The position numbers and the translations under genes are program-made. A stretch of DNA of 64,000 bases from Corallium rubrum (taxonomy: Eukaryota > Cnidaria > Anthozoa > Scleralcyonacea > Coralliidae): the NCBI GenBank assembly GCA_964035015.1, contig OZ035997.1:29978567-30042566 (forward strand), in the 5' to 3' direction. This document shows, one piece after another, positions 33,950 to 46,622 of the stretch; the first letter of the stretch is position 1, and each line of letters opens with the position of its first letter. The notes beneath the pieces were generated by a model. That model worked only from the letters and a program-made list of their open reading frames with translations, was not told the DNA's origin and did no database searches.

Positions 33950-36180
33950 ATCGCGGATGATATTATATATTGTATTCGGAACGACAAGAGCTAAACATGA
34001 TGAAAACTTGGATAAATGCCTTCGCCGCTTATCCAACAAAAGCCTAAAACTGAATCGAGGAAACTGTAATTTCCTCAGCGACACACTGGAATTCTTTGGA
34101 CAGATCTTTTCCAAAGAAGGCACACGACCAGTGAGTAAACGATTTAGTCAACGCTCCACAGCCTGCATGTGTACACGACGTCCGAAGTTTGTTGGGAATG
34201 ACCAACTACAGCAGTAAATACATCCCTGATTTCGCTACGCTGACAATTCCACTTCGTGAATTAACTAACTGAAAAGAACGTTCGATTTGAATGGAAACAA
34301 AAACAATGAGTATGCTTCGACAAGCTAACAACCGCGCCATTAGCGTCAGCGCCGTGTATGTCATATTTTGAAAAGAAAAAGAGACATTCGTTTCTTGTCG
34401 ATGCTAGTCCTGTGGGAATTTCAGCGATTTTGTCACACCAGAAACCAGGAGCTGATGATCAGAAAGTAATAGCTTGTGCAAGCCGAGCATTGAACAAACC
34501 CAGAAAAACGCTATTCGCAACTATCGTTTTGTCTGTTGAACATTTTCATTTATTTCTCTATGGCAGTGAATTTACGTTAGTGACTGATCACAAGCCGCTT
34601 GAAGTGATCTTTGGAAATCACAACTCTAAAACATCAGCACAATTGAACGATGGATCCTACGTCTCCAACCCTATACATTAGATTGTTTACAAATCTGGAG
34701 CGAATAATCCTGCAGACTATTTATCCAGACGTCCTACTCCTCGAGGTACGCGAAAACAAGAGAAGATGACAGAAGATTACATTAATTTTATATGTGAACA
34801 ATGGAATTCCAAAAGCTATGGCATTGCCATTGGAAGAGATTACAGATGCCCACTATTAAATTTGGATAGAACATTAAGAGGACTTCGTGCTGCGATCAAG
34901 GTGAATAAATGGGACTCATCTGTTGTTAAAGCATTCAAAGGTAGCCTATATCAAGGATGAACTGACTGTTTCATCGCATGGTATATCATTTTACGAGGGA
35001 CAAGAATAGTAATTCCGAAAACTCTGCAGCAAAGAGCAGTCGATATCGCACACGAAGCGCATTGTGCCCAGACATCGAAAGGACAAAAGCCTTACTCAGA
35101 GAGAAAATATGGTTTCCTCAGATTGACAATTTTGTGAAGAACTCTATTGACCATAGTATAAACATGTCAAGCTGTAGGAAGATCGAAGCCTCCTGAACCA
35201 ATAGCCACGATAAGAATGCCAGAATTACCTTGGAAAGTTCTATACATAGATTTCTTACGGACCTCTTCTCCGTCGTGATTGATAGATACTCAAGATTCTC
35301 AGAGGTGGAAATTGTTCGCTCTATACGAAAGCCTCAGTGGTAATTCCCAAGTTGGATAGAATATTTGCTGTACATTGTATACCAGACCTTATCAAGTCAG
35401 AGTTGATTTAACGGTGAAGAATACAGCCGTTATATAAAAGCACTTGCCATAAAACCAGAGTTCTCCACTCCACAATGGCCTCAAGGTAATGCCCAAGTTG
35501 AGCGATTTATGCAGCCACTTGGAAAACCACTCAAGACTGCTAAAACAGAAGGTCGCCCGCGTGGAAGCAAGAGTTAAGCACTTCCTAATGTTGTATCGGA
35601 GAACGCCACACAGCACAACCGGTTTACCTCCAGCAGAACTGTATACTCTTCAACAGAACAATACAAGGCAAATTACCCATCTTGCAAAGAAAAAATATTG
35701 TGAACCGCCACAAGGGAGCCTTTGAACGTGGAAATACCCGACAACAGTACAAACAATATACAGATGAAAGGTGCAATGCGAAGAAGAGTGAAATTAAAGT
35801 TGGAGATCATGTACTACTCACTGGTACAGTACTAGTGAGGCAACCGAAAAAAGACAAACTTTAACGACAAACCCTACGTTGTGACTAACAGAAACGAAAC
35901 AGAAGTTACAGTCATGAACAAACAAGGACATTACATACGACGAAACGTATCACACTTTAAACAAATATCAAGAACTCATAGAGACACGGATGATGAATAC
36001 GTTCCAGATGACAATGACCAAGTACTTAATGATAGCATCAACAGCTAGCAGTATAATAACAGCAACAACACGAACAACGGCAATAACACAAACAATGACA
36101 ACAACAATATGCCTCTAAGAAGATCGACAAGAAGCAAGAAAGAACCTGTTAGATATGGACACATTGTACCTTCAAACGGT
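33950..36180 (+). pseudogene. Pol remnant: RT end, RNase H, integrase
   Basis: Pieces in all three frames: the RT palm/thumb (LKLNRGNCNFLSDTLEFFGQ), an RNase H region (VDASPVGISAIL, TDHKPLEVIF), an integrase zinc/core region (ALLREKIWFPQID, WPQGNAQVERF), and a C-terminal chromatin-like tail. Many stops and frameshifts. Confidence 0.8.
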
Positions 36181-36439
36181 TATACCATGACTTAAAAAAG
36201 GGAAGATGTAGTGACGTAACAATGATAACATTTATAGCGATGTCATAAGAGTAATAGCTATACGTACCAGTACTAATACGAGTAACCATGAGACTGAAAC
36301 AAGCGTGCAAGCAAGCAACTAAATGTATGTCTCTTGTTGATATTAAATAAAGCAAACATTTTATAGTCGTTATCCAGCGACTGCTAGAAATAGTTGGACG
36401 AAGGGAATAAACAAAGTGGTAATAAGATGTTTCTTCCAA

Positions 36440-38310
36440 AGTGAGCCTCAAAGAAGAGGATATAGGAAAAGAATGCTAGCAATCTGTAGAGAAATTGGAG
36501 TTTTTATATGTAAGTCACTAGACTAGCTGATCAGTCAAGAGCTATATAAGAACAAATGGATGGTTATCTGAAGTTGAACTTGAGGAAATCAGAAGGTAGG
36601 TGGAAGGGCATGACGAAAGAGAAGTATTGCAGGAGACTTTGCTGGAGGAGAATATTGAATTTGAAGAAAGGATGGAAACTGAAGAGAATGAGGAGTCGAA
36701 TATGGAAGAGGCCATCTCAGATAGGATGAGAGCAAATGGTCAGTCGGAGGAAAAAATACAACTTGTTTGGGAAATCCTTAAGGAGAAAGAAAATAAGGAA
36801 AGCGGCCATGGCCTCTCAGACAATCTCAGGAGCGTAGAAAGAAAGAGATTAAAATTGGCAAGTAGAGAAGAAGGTCAACAGTGTACTCGGATATATACCT
36901 TCCAGAGATATAACAGAAATGAACTGACTTTTCCTAGCAGCAGGACGCGTGGTTCAAAGAAAGCTCGGAATCCAAGGAAAAGAGAGAAATGGGCTGGTGG
37001 AACCATGGTGGAAAAGAAGATTGAAGGGTCAACTTGCAAAGTATTGGAAAAAGATCTTAGTTGCCTCGAAAGATGGAAGGCGGTTGGGGAGTTGCAAAAT
37101 GAGAAAATAAAATAAATATAGAGTTAAAACTGGCAAAGGGATGTCAGTGGTGACCGAGGAGCTGAAGCAACATATTAAAGTGGTGGGTGAAAAGATCAAA
37201 TGATATGAAAACCGAGGGAACAGTATAGGCAAAACAGATTGTTTCAGTCAAACCAAAAACGACTTTTGGGGATCGAGAGTGGTAGCAATATATTATCTGC
37301 ATGATGCAGAGGAAAGTAAGCAGTTTTGGAGTAGAATTTGGGATACCTCAGTTTCTCATAATGAAGAAGCAGAATGGCTGAGAAATGTTGACAGTAAAGT
37401 TAGTGGTTTAGAGAGACAAAAAAAACATTTTGATGTCATAAAGATGCAGTTGAGAAAAATGCCTAATTGGAAATCGCCAGGACCAGATGGGTTACGAGGT
37501 TTTTGGTTGAAGAACTTTACATCTTGTGTCGACAGAATAGCAGAACAGTTACAAGTGTGTTTAGATACCAGCGTAGTTCCAAACTGGATAACACTGGATC
37601 CGGAAAGAATGGCACTGATTGTGAGCGATAAAGGAAAGGGAAGTCTTAAGCTTGTAACCAGCTTTAGACCTATAACATGCCTACCACTTATTTGGAAACT
37701 TTTATACTGGCTCCTTTGCTGATGACTAATGTACAGTTATTTGAAGCAGAAGGAACTCTTGCCAGATGAGCAAAAGGGTTGTCGGAGAGGGGCACGTGGG
37801 ACAAAGGATCAGTTATTATTCGATAACATGATAATGAGGAACTGTAAGAGACGTCAAATTGGGCTAGGAATGGCGTGGGAGGATTATGAGAAAGCATATG
37901 ACATGATTCCTCACTCTTGGTTGCAGAAGTGCTTAAAAATGTAGTGGTGTGGCGGAAAATACGGCTTCCTTATTGGTAGAAAGTATGAAAGAATAGAGGA
38001 CGGAATTGACCGCAGGAGGAACAACTCTTGGGACTGTGATATTAGAAGAGGAATTTTCCAAGGAGATAGCCTGTCACCACTTCTCTTTGTCCTCGCACTG
38101 ATACCCTTAACGATGATTGTCAGAGGTGTGAAAGCAGAGTGTGATGTGGGAGGGGAAACGGGAAGAGCTAATGATCTTCTATTTATGGACAATCTGAAAC
38201 TGTATGGGAAAAAATGAAAGGCAAGTTGACACACTGGTGCACACTGTGCGAATTTTTAGTGAGGATAGTGGTATGCAATTTGGAATAAATAAGTGCGCTG
38301 TACTAATTAT
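36440..38310 (+). pseudogene. LINE (RLE-type) 5' and RT part
   Basis: Coiled, Glu-rich N-terminal sequence (36600-37115), then RT blocks with MPNWKSPGPDGLRG (37450-37500), FRPITCLPLIWK, and [14 protein letters not shown] (37880). Several frameshifts and stops. It continues after an interruption at 39226. Same family as the copies at 42.1 and 45.5 kb. Confidence 0.75.
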
Positions 38311-39225
38311 GAAAACTAGGCACGCTTGGGCGTACATGTATCTACTGCGTCAGACTGCTCAGACTGACTCGGGATGTGATTGGAAAAACCTTCTGAAATT
38401 TTATTGGTCCCGAAGAATATTCTATTGTTACTTAACTAACATCGGAAAACCTTGCATGCCGACGTAGTATCTACTCGCATGCGCAGTAGACACAGAAACA
38501 AATTGAAGGTAATCTAGGCAATAGTAAGCTAATATGGAAAACAATAAACAATGTCATGACAAGACAAAAATTATTCTATCCAAATTAAGTATTAGACTAA
38601 CATCTGGCAATACAGTGTTGTCTAAACCCGATTAAATTCCAGAGTTCTTAAATAAACATATACCGGCGATATACCGGCGTTTGGCCTAATTTAGCAAGTC
38701 AACTGCTTCCTTCGGATGAAGACGTGCCCTCATTTGAAGACTATATTCCTCCAGTCGGCTCTACTTTTTCTATTGAGAAAGCTACTGTAGAGGAAATTTT
38801 CAATTTATTAAATTATTCGAAACTAGACAAAGCTGCAGGATTAAACAACATTCCGGTTAAGTTACTTAAAATAGGCGCAGCTCTACGCTATCTAGCTAGC
38901 TCTTTATGTAACATTTGTAACTAGAGAGCAGTCAGAGACTGCATATACCTCCGCTAGCGGGTTATTAGAGATGTTTAAAAAGAAAACGAGCCATCCCGCT
39001 AACCAGGCTAGCTCACGGGAGATTTCCCCCCCAAGAGGCTTACTATTTTATACCATTAGCTTTTGAAAACTGTGGTAAATCATACTTACGGCAAATTTGT
39101 GTTGATTAATCATCAAAGAACTAATTACCAATTAATAAACTGAAGTGAGCACCAACAAAGCTAGAGCACAACTGAACAAAGTCAAAATACACCGTTTTAT
39201 CGCAAAAGTAATTTCGATAAAGTGA
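38311..39225. other. Insertions inside the LINE
   Basis: 38320-38490 carries paired GTATCTACT(C/G)CG motifs. 38500-38924 (+) is a second LINE's RT start (TVEEIFNLLNYSKLDKAAGL), CR1-like. 38921-39018 is copy 2 of the short repeat at 19324. 39020-39225 is unassigned. Confidence 0.6.
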
Positions 39226-40308
39226 ACTGTGGAAAAATTAAAGGAAGTGGATAGGAAAACGAGAAAGTTACTTAATATCTACCGTGCACTACATCCTCAA
39301 GCAGATGTTGACAGATCATACTTAAAGAGGAAGGAAGGTGGGAGAGGACTTATTAGTGTGGAGGACTGTGTTTTTTTGGGTATATACGTGAAAGCAAGGA
39401 GAGGCTGTTAGTTGCAGTGAAGGATGAGGGATGTTTGACACAATGATCAAGTCGAGAAGTTATTATGGAGAAACGAAAAGCTAAGTACAAGGAGAAAGCT
39501 TTGCATGGACAGTTCTAAAGAGCTACAAAACAAATAAGAAATGTGGAGAGTTGGAACTGGTTAACACGTGGAAATTTGAAGGAGACTCAAGGAACGATTA
39601 TGGTCGCTCAAGATCAGGCCGTACGAACGAACGCAGTGAAACGTAGGATTGATGGACAGGACGTCTCGTCAAAGTGTCGGTTATGTAGAGAAAGGGAAGA
39701 TGTAATAAGCCATATTGTTGCTGAGTGCAAAAAGTAGCGCAGAAACAATATAAACTCTGGAGACACGACAAGGCGGCCCAAGTTAGCTGGGAATTGTGCA
39801 AGCGGTTCAGTTTTCCACACCAGGAGAAGTAGTACGAACATTCCCCTGCGAAATTTCTTGAAAATGGAGATTGAGGTGAAAGTGCTCTGGGACTTCACTA
39901 TCCAGACTGATCATCGATTGGAGCTCAACCCGGACATAATAAATAAATTCATAATAAATAAATAATAAATAAATAATAAATAAATAAATCATAAAATCAA
40001 AAGGGAGTGCATTATTATTGATGTGGCATGCCCAATCGATATCAGGATTGTGGAAAAAGAGGATGAGTATTGAAATATAAAAAAGTGATCATAGTTCCGA
40101 TTGTGAATGGAGCTCTTCGAACACTTAGCAAGAACTTTGGTAGTTGGATGGATAAAATAGAGATGAGAGAGAAAATGGACTTATTACAGAAAGCTTGTTT
40201 ACTGGGCAAAGATCATTAGAAGGACCCTGGATACATAAGGTCAAGGGAATTGGTCCGCTGTTCAGGATTTATAAACCATAAAGACATCAAGTGTGAATTC
40301 AATGGAAA
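39226..40308 (+). pseudogene. LINE RT thumb, CCHC and endonuclease-like C-terminus
   Basis: Segments EKLKEVDRKTRKLLNIY and RSYLKRKEGGRGLISVEDC match the post-RT region of the RLE LINE. CRLCREREDVISHIVAEC (39679-39732) is the CCHC motif. An IIDVACPIDIR segment (about 40010-40040) resembles the restriction-like endonuclease. Several stops. It ends at the (AAT)n tail. Confidence 0.75.
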
Positions 40309-40329
40309 TAATAATAATAATAATAAATA

Positions 40330-40412
<83 letters not shown>
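40309..40412. repeat. (AAT)n tail of LINE
   Basis: About 34 AAT units with one TAAATAAAT break at the start, directly at the LINE 3' end. Confidence 0.95.
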
Positions 40413-40413
<1 letters not shown>

Positions 40414-40501
40414 CTGAGCCTTTCAATTGGATGTTTGGCATCATGCATTCGTTTTATGTAATACAGCAAGTACTCTATTTACTTATCCACAGTATTAAAG
40501 A

Positions 40502-40644
40502 CTTATTAACCGAGTGCGAGGTCTGTACAGGAAAGTATTTGCTTGAGGTTTTCGTACAGACCGAGCGACGAAGGAGCGAGGTTTGTGCGATAAAAGCGAG
40601 GGCAAATACTTTCCGGTACAGACCGAGCAAACGAGGTTAATAAG
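40502..40644. mobile_element. Palindromic MITE copy 1
   Basis: CTTATTAACCGAGTGCGAGG / CCGAGCAAACGAGGTTAATAAG ends with GGTCTGTAC / GTACAGACC arms. The sister copy at 41061-41214 has the same ends. Confidence 0.8.
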
Positions 40645-41060
40645 GAATTTATTATATAGCTATTTGGTTCATTTTATTTTAAAGCTTCGAGCGTTGTTTT
40701 CGTCTGCGGAGTATGCTGTTTACCTTACCTGTTGACTTTTTCGTGTCGCTTCTTGGCCTTCTTATTTACATGCACCAGTTCGGCTTTTATTTGTCGTGTT
40801 TTTCGATAAACAGCTTTAAAGAAAACCAGCAGTGATGTTCCAACACATTTTATTGTTCAGAATATTTGAATAAAGATACCTATTTTTCTTTTATTTGTAT
40901 TCAAATCAACTCAGAAATGTTCCCGCCAAAACTTACAGGGCCGAGAAAAAAGCGTATTGACCGGTCGGTCAATATCGTAAAATCCCGACCTCTCAGGAAC
41001 CAATCAGCGTGCGTCGTTTTGCGTGCGGACCGGAAATCAAACCCAGCCATATAATAATAA
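40645..41060. other. Spacer between the two palindromic MITEs
   Basis: No gene. TATTATATAGC on the left and GCCATATAATAATA on the right form an outer inverted pair, so the two MITEs may be parts of one composite element. Confidence 0.4.
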
Positions 41061-41214
41061 CTACTTATTGACCGAACGTGAGGTCTGTACTAGTGAAATA
41101 TCGCACCGATACTTTAGTACGGACCGATACGAGCGCAGCGAATTGAGGTCTGTGCAAAAAACAGAGGTCCGATATTTCACTAGTACAGACCGAACAAGCG
41201 AGGTCAATAAGTAG
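41061..41214. mobile_element. Palindromic MITE copy 2
   Basis: CTACTTATTGACCGAACGTG / CGAACAAGCGAGGTCAATAAGTAG, with inner GTACTAGTGAAATATCG mirrored by CGATATTTCACTAGTAC-like sequence. Confidence 0.85.
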
Positions 41215-42090
41215 TTTATTATATGGCCTTAAATGTTGTGAACGTTCTGTGAAAACTTGATCCATCTTTCTTGCGAACTAAACGAAAATGGAGACATTTT
41301 CCCATTTTTACATGTAAAGTACTTTCCGTTGAGCTAGAATCCTGAACTTTCTACCCCAAATAGTATTTCAATTGCTTTTGTTTGACATATTGCTCAAGAT
41401 CGTACGTTAAGTAGTTGAATAAAAAATCATCTGAAATTCTAATACTTGTGAGAAGTAAATGTTATATTATTACGAACAATGTTACGAACGTTTTGGGCAT
41501 TTTAAAAACTTTCACAAAACGTGGAAACTCGAACTATACATCAAATGAAAGCTTATAAAATTTCTAACAACATACCTGCACGATATATTTCAACAATGAG
41601 TAGTTCTTAAATTATAATCCATCTTGTTGCATATATACTGACATGACTGCAATTTTGTTTATAAAACTTACGGTCCCGAACGGCAGATTCCGCTCTGAGC
41701 GGACGGATACGGGAAATATCCGACCGCTTATGAACCAATCAAATTACAAGATTTCCGTATTCGGACCTCTCAGCGCTGCTGCCATATAATAAGTTAACGT
41801 ATTTTATAGTATAGTACAGTATAGCGGCGCCCAACAGCGGATAAAACCGAAAGTAAGGGGGGGGGGGGGGGGCGCTACTTTCGTAGTGAACGTACGTTTC
41901 ATTTACTTTCCTAACCCGTGGTTTATACTGATCTTCACTTTCAAGTTTCAAGGCAGCGCAAGATGGACGGACTTCTCTCCGTGCTACTATCATCACCCCA
42001 TAATTTGAATTGATTAATTATACACTATACAAGACCCATGCTGCGAAAGTCTCTTAAATTATTAACCATTGCACTGCTTTCTATAAAGAC
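41215..42090. other. Unassigned AT-rich DNA
   Basis: A G-rich run lies near 41858-41873. CGGTCCCGAACGGCAGATTC...CCATATAATAAG (41672-41795) resembles the outer ends near 41000. No gene. Confidence 0.4.
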
Positions 42091-42391
42091 ATGAAAAACG
42101 TTCAAATAACTTACACTAAATGTTCCATCCACAGACTGCTGCTCTGTTCCTTTTGCTTACGCCCAGAAACTCTCCCACACGTGGTTGCCGGATGTCAATC
42201 ATACCTTGAACGTTTTACGTGGAGACACGACTCTATTCTGAACTTTCTTGCCAAGACCCTACAAACTGACAATTGCTCCAACCTTTTTGTTGATCTTCCT
42301 GAATTCAAAAGCCCCTCAATAATAACTGGAATGGACGAATCCTGACTTACTGAACAATTTGTAAATTACGTAATTTGTAATTTCGAGTTTC

Positions 42392-42392
<1 letters not shown>
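42091..42392 (+). pseudogene. RLE-type LINE 3' fragment
   Basis: LLCSFCLRPETLPHVVAGC carries the CCHC motif of the LINE family. The rest (TWRHDSILNFLAK) follows its usual order. It is short and runs into a (TTA)n tail at 42393. Confidence 0.65.
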
Positions 42393-42448
<56 letters not shown>

Positions 42449-42472
42449 TACTATTATTATTATTATTATTAC

Positions 42473-42526
<54 letters not shown>

Positions 42527-42527
42527 T
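42393..42527. repeat. (TTA)n array, LINE tail
   Basis: About 45 TTA units with ACTACTA breaks at 42446-42450 and 42470-42474. Confidence 0.95.
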
Positions 42528-42871
42528 CTAGCAATTCATACGGTAAGTTCGTAACGTGGTTCCCGCGTAATCTAAACATCAAGCTATAGATTTCCTACCC
42601 CCCCCCCCCCCCCCACATACACACACACACACAATACGCCGTACGCTAAGTTTCTTAATTGCATGGCATGGTAAGTAAATATATTGGGCTCTGATTGGCT
42701 GGGCCCCGTGCATTTATAAGAGTATGGAGATCATAAATGACGTAACGTGGCGTAAAATGGCGTAGGATGGCGTCACCTGGCGGGAAAAGCTAGCGATCGA
42801 ACTTTCAAAACTATCCCAATTTTAGCTTGTTTTGTTTCCCTCATATTTTATAAAACAGATGAAACATACCG

Positions 42872-43005
42872 CTCCTGTGCATATGTACTCTTATAAAGGT
42901 ACATTTGACGTGATTTGAACACGAAAGAAGTGTAAAGGCTCTACTCAACTTCTTTCGTGTTCAAATGACGTCAAACGTACCTTTATAAGAGTACATATGC
43001 ACGGA
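42872..43005. mobile_element. Palindromic element, ~60-bp arms
   Basis: GTGCATATGTACTCTTATAA and GAACACGAAAGAAGT are mirrored by ACTTCTTTCGTGTTC and TTATAAGAGTACATATGCAC. The loop is GTAAAGGCTCTACTCA. Confidence 0.88.
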
Positions 43006-43501
43006 GTTTTATGTTTTATTTGTTAAACTAATCTTTAAAAAAATTTGAAGGCGGTGCACACGACTCGCAAAGCCATTCCTCATCATCCTCACGACTTTCA
43101 CTCAAATTCTCAAACTCATTAATAATTCATGAGATAATCAACAAATCATAAGCGCTGAATTCTACTACGTGAAAGGACTTGAAATACCAGGGAAGTACTG
43201 GGAAGAGGACTAGAAACGTTATTTCCAGTCCAAGGACTAGAAAATAACATTTCTAGTCCTAGGACTTGAAATATGACGCCAAGAGCCATGGGAATAGATT
43301 TCGAGCACTTCCAAAGCGTTTGCACAACGGCTCGAAGTCTTCTTCGACACTTCGTCGTCCGCCATGCCGACAATTCACCTTCAAACTCGGTTAACGAGGC
43401 GCGAGTTACCAAAATACGCTTCATTTCCAATTAAAATCAAATCATCAACGAAGACATTCACACAAACGGCTTTTTCATCCATCCACTAATTACTAATACA
43501 C
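43006..43501. other. Unassigned, with CTAGTCC repeats
   Basis: 43165-43275 has several copies of GGACTAGAAA / TTTCTAGTCC in both orientations. No gene. Confidence 0.4.
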
Positions 43502-43893
43502 TAAGGCCAGTTTTAGACGGCGTGCTTTACATGTGCCGAATCTAATAGTAATTTGGGACGACTCAAATCTATTTAGCACGGCAGTCAATTTATACGGCGA
43601 ACCAAATGGGTCGCACCAAATACCGTTTCGTGTTCCTGTGAACCTAATATAGAAAATATATTTTAATAATTTATGCATTAGATACGGTACATGAGAAGTT
43701 CGCCGTCTAAATCGATCTAAACCAACGTCGCACCAAATGCATTAAGTACGACCAATTCAGTCGAACTTAATCAAATGGTCGACCCAAATAAAAGTTGCCG
43801 TACCTATTTGATTTAGACGCCGTGCTTATCATGTACCTAATCTCTCCTATTTGGTTCGGCACATGAAGAGCACGCCGTATAAAACAGGCCTAA
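43502..43893. mobile_element. MITE with ~40-bp inverted ends and subterminal repeats
   Basis: The ends contain GGCCAGTTTTAGACGGCGTG and CACGCCGTATAAAACAGGCC. Inner GCACATG/CATGTGCC and ACGGCG motifs repeat in both directions. Confidence 0.85.
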
Positions 43894-43980
43894 CTGACTT
43901 GGAAATAACACTAAGTGATTTTGAGAAGTCATTCATTCGCCTCGGACTGGAACGAATTCCTCGTTGAAAACACGGCCTAG

Positions 43981-44342
43981 CAGGCACGTAGCCAGGGTTC
44001 TGAAAGGGGGGAGTCGAAGTCAAAGTAAATTTTTAGGGGGTCCGGGGGCATGCTCCCCCGGGAAATTTTGAAATCGGAAGCCGCTGAAATGCCATTTCCT
44101 GGCTTTTGGAGGAAGATTTTACAGACTCTAAAGGTTAAAAAACGTCATATAAAATACTCAAAACATGCAAACGTCACATAGATACTCAAAATGCATACAC
44201 TCAGTAGATTGAATACACTGTTTGCAGTTTATTTCCTGACACAATGGCATATTGCATCAGTTTTGTAGTTACATGTCTGTTGGTTTATATCAAAAGGGGG
44301 GGAGCCGCGGCTCCCACGGCTCCCCCCCTGGCTACGTCCCTG
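43981..44342. mobile_element. hAT-type MITE copy 2 with near-perfect 8-bp TSD
   Basis: CAGGCACGTAGCCAGG at the left, CCTGGCTACGTCCCTG at the right, with CGGCCTAG before and TGGCCTAG after. The right side also has a GGAGCCG/CGGCTCC hairpin. It is the complete relative of 32643-32970. Confidence 0.92.
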
Positions 44343-44989
44343 TGGCCTAGTCCTCATTGTCGTCCTTTAAATATTACTTAATGCAAGAAAGATGGTACCA
44401 GTTGTCGCAAAGATCCGCACTGGGCCATATCGCCATATTCTGGCAATTGACAAGTGCATATTGTTTGTATTATTAACTGTTTCTCATTCAGTTCGTGATT
44501 TCTCATTGCTGACTGATCGATAAAGTCAGCATCGTCAGTCTAATAAGAGGAATGACTTTATAATTATATATGCTTCCCTCCTAAAAATAAGCTGCACATT
44601 TTCTTCAATTTAAAGTTCTAAATACTGACAGAGCTTTAGAAGCTTGGTTTCACAAATGGCCTCTTGGTTCTATTAAAATGTACGAACTATACGCCGGCGT
44701 ACTTTTTAGTCAAAATTTTAAATACTGACAGAAAGTTCGTTGGTTTCAGAAGTAGCTTCTCGGTTACTGAGCGTATAGCGTACGTTATAAATAAGATAAA
44801 GTAAAGCGTGTTCTTGAGGGAGGCAAATTTCTGAAGAGGGGGACAAATTTGGGGGGGTGGGGGGTGGGGTGGGGTAGAATTGAAATTTCCTGGGACGCCG
44901 GCACATGGGTGACACATCCTTTTTGTCGTTCCTATTCTTGATGCTGTTAGTTCATACTGCATGATCTTGCGAAGCAGTCGGGAGTCCTT
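44343..44989. other. Unassigned DNA with a loose direct repeat and G-rich tract
   Basis: TAAATACTGACAGA... recurs at 44620 and 44720. 44835-44875 is a G-rich tract. No gene. Confidence 0.4.
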
Positions 44990-45324
44990 CCGTTTCTTCT
45001 TAGTTACCTATGTTATTGAGACTGCACTTGACTTGACTGCACTCGCCACGTTTCCACCATTTAATTTTGACTTAAGTATCTTTCGTATCCTTCTCAAGAA
45101 CTCTTTGGATATTGCCTCTTTCATGTCACCGTAGTTTAAATCATCTGCCTCTAAATATTCCAAGATATTTATATCCATCTCCTATTCTCCATCTTCTAGT
45201 CCCCTGATAACTTAGGCATCTGCCATCGTAATCCCTTCACACTTGGACACCTTTCCCTTTTCATGATCATGACCAGGACTACATTTACTAATTCCAAATT
45301 CCATTCCAATCTCACTGCTAAAAA
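44990..45324 (-). pseudogene. RLE-type LINE fragment: RT thumb region
   Basis: The minus strand reads SEIGMEFGISKCSPG near 45320, then LEADDLNYGDMKEAISKEF and ILKSKLNGGN, matching the RT end of this LINE family. It is truncated at both ends, with stops. It lies 3' of the tail of the next copy, so it is a separate insertion. Confidence 0.65.

Positions 45325-45371
<47 letters not shown>
45325..45371. repeat. (TTA)n array, LINE tail
   Basis: Fifteen TTA units ending the minus-strand LINE at 45372-46622. Confidence 0.95.
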
Positions 45372-46622
45372 GTTTTTGAATAGCCGGGTTTTTTTCTCAG
45401 TGACGGCCAGTAGCGCTTTGGCTTCTCCTACCAACATTTGTTAGGATTATATGATTCAACACTACAGTTTCTTCAAAAATATCAATCTTCTTGTACTACT
45501 TTACTCAGCACTTTGCGCAGTAGTGTCTCACTTTCCATGAGCACTGTCTTCTGCATGGTTCTCACGACCCATCTGGCATCCTTCTCATGTGGTATCAGCT
45601 TCTTGATTTGTTGCTGTAGTTTCTTGATACCACCTCCAAGACATCCTATTACCAGTGGTATTATCTCTACATGGAATCCCAGTCGCTTCTCTCTTGTTTC
45701 AAACGCTAACTGCTGGTACTTGTTCAACTTTTCCCGATGTTTTGCTTCGATGTTTTGTTCCTGAGGACATGCCATGTCCACCAGCCAAATATGTTTCCCA
45801 TCCCTGTCCTCCAGTGTGAGGTCTGGTCTCCTAGATTTATTATATTTCCTCAGTTTATATTCAAAATCCCACACCATCTTAAACTTGTCATTCTCTACAA
45901 CATGCCCTTTCACCCAACGCTGTTGGTACCACAGTGTTCCTTCCTCTATAATCCCATGTTGCTTACCCCATTGCACCGCTAGCACCATCAATGCACTGTT
46001 ATGTCTCCTCACATACTCTGTCCCTGCTAATACTGTGCATCCTGCCAAGAGATGTTGGACAGTCTCATCGTACTGTCCACATAACCTACACAGTACCGAT
46101 TCAACGTTTAGTCCTCTCATCCCCTTCCATTTTCTTGTCTCGATCATCTGTTCTTGCATATTTACTATCGCTGCAGTCTTCTTAGGGTCGAGATTACATT
46201 TAAGCCATTCACTACATTCCAATTCCTGGTCCTTATAGACCTTGCTTTGCATTTCCTTCTTCATATATTCAGACTTTTTGTTGTTTTCCATTCCTTTCTT
46301 CAGTCCTTCCTTCAGCTTCCTCCAACCAGTTTTCCAGGGGCCAATCATACTCTCTCCGTTCATCGTAACTCCTTTTTCATTAAAGGTTACCTCCAATCCA
46401 CACTCCGCTAACGTCTGTTCTGCTTCACGTTTCACTGAGCAATACTCATCATCGTACTCTCTCTTCCATACTACTGCAATCCATCTACTCTCTGACATTG
46501 ACATGTAAGTCGCAATTCTGACTTTTGTTTCCTGATATACTTCTCTCAGGCTCTTTAATCCTCGTCCTCCCACCTGCCTTTTCATGTATAGCCTCTCGTC
46601 ACTGGATTGCCTATCAGAACCA
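45372..46622 (-). CDS. RLE-type LINE C-terminal part: CCHC and restriction-like endonuclease
   Basis: The open frame runs from about 46622 to the stop at 45482; the first Met (46585) is internal. CRLCGQYDETVQHLLAGC is the CCHC zinc motif. RRPDLTLEDRDGKHIWLVDMACP (shown here only to define it) followed by a Lys and KYQQL fits the PD-(D/E)xK nuclease of R2/R4/NeSL-like LINEs, which cuts the target to prime reverse transcription. PLVIGCLGG follows. The RT is missing (5' truncation). The surviving frame of about 370 codons has no stop, so this copy is fairly young. Confidence 0.8.

Larger units (their letters stand above)
32229..36358 (+). mobile_element. Ty3/gypsy-type LTR retrotransposon, decayed
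   Basis: The 5' LTR is about 32229-32324 and the 3' LTR 36207-36358. They share TAGTGACG.AACAATGATA and ATGATGTCATAAGA-like blocks, but the 5' copy has a deletion. A polypurine tract AAAAAAGGGAAGA lies directly before the 3' LTR. Between them are remnants of gag, RT, RNase H and integrase on the + strand, with many frameshifts and two insertions (32643-32970 and about 33388-33755). Not functional. Confidence 0.85.

Noticed and set aside
45438..46508. Several + strand ORFs of 80-150 codons
   Set aside because: Shadows of the minus-strand LINE endonuclease frame.
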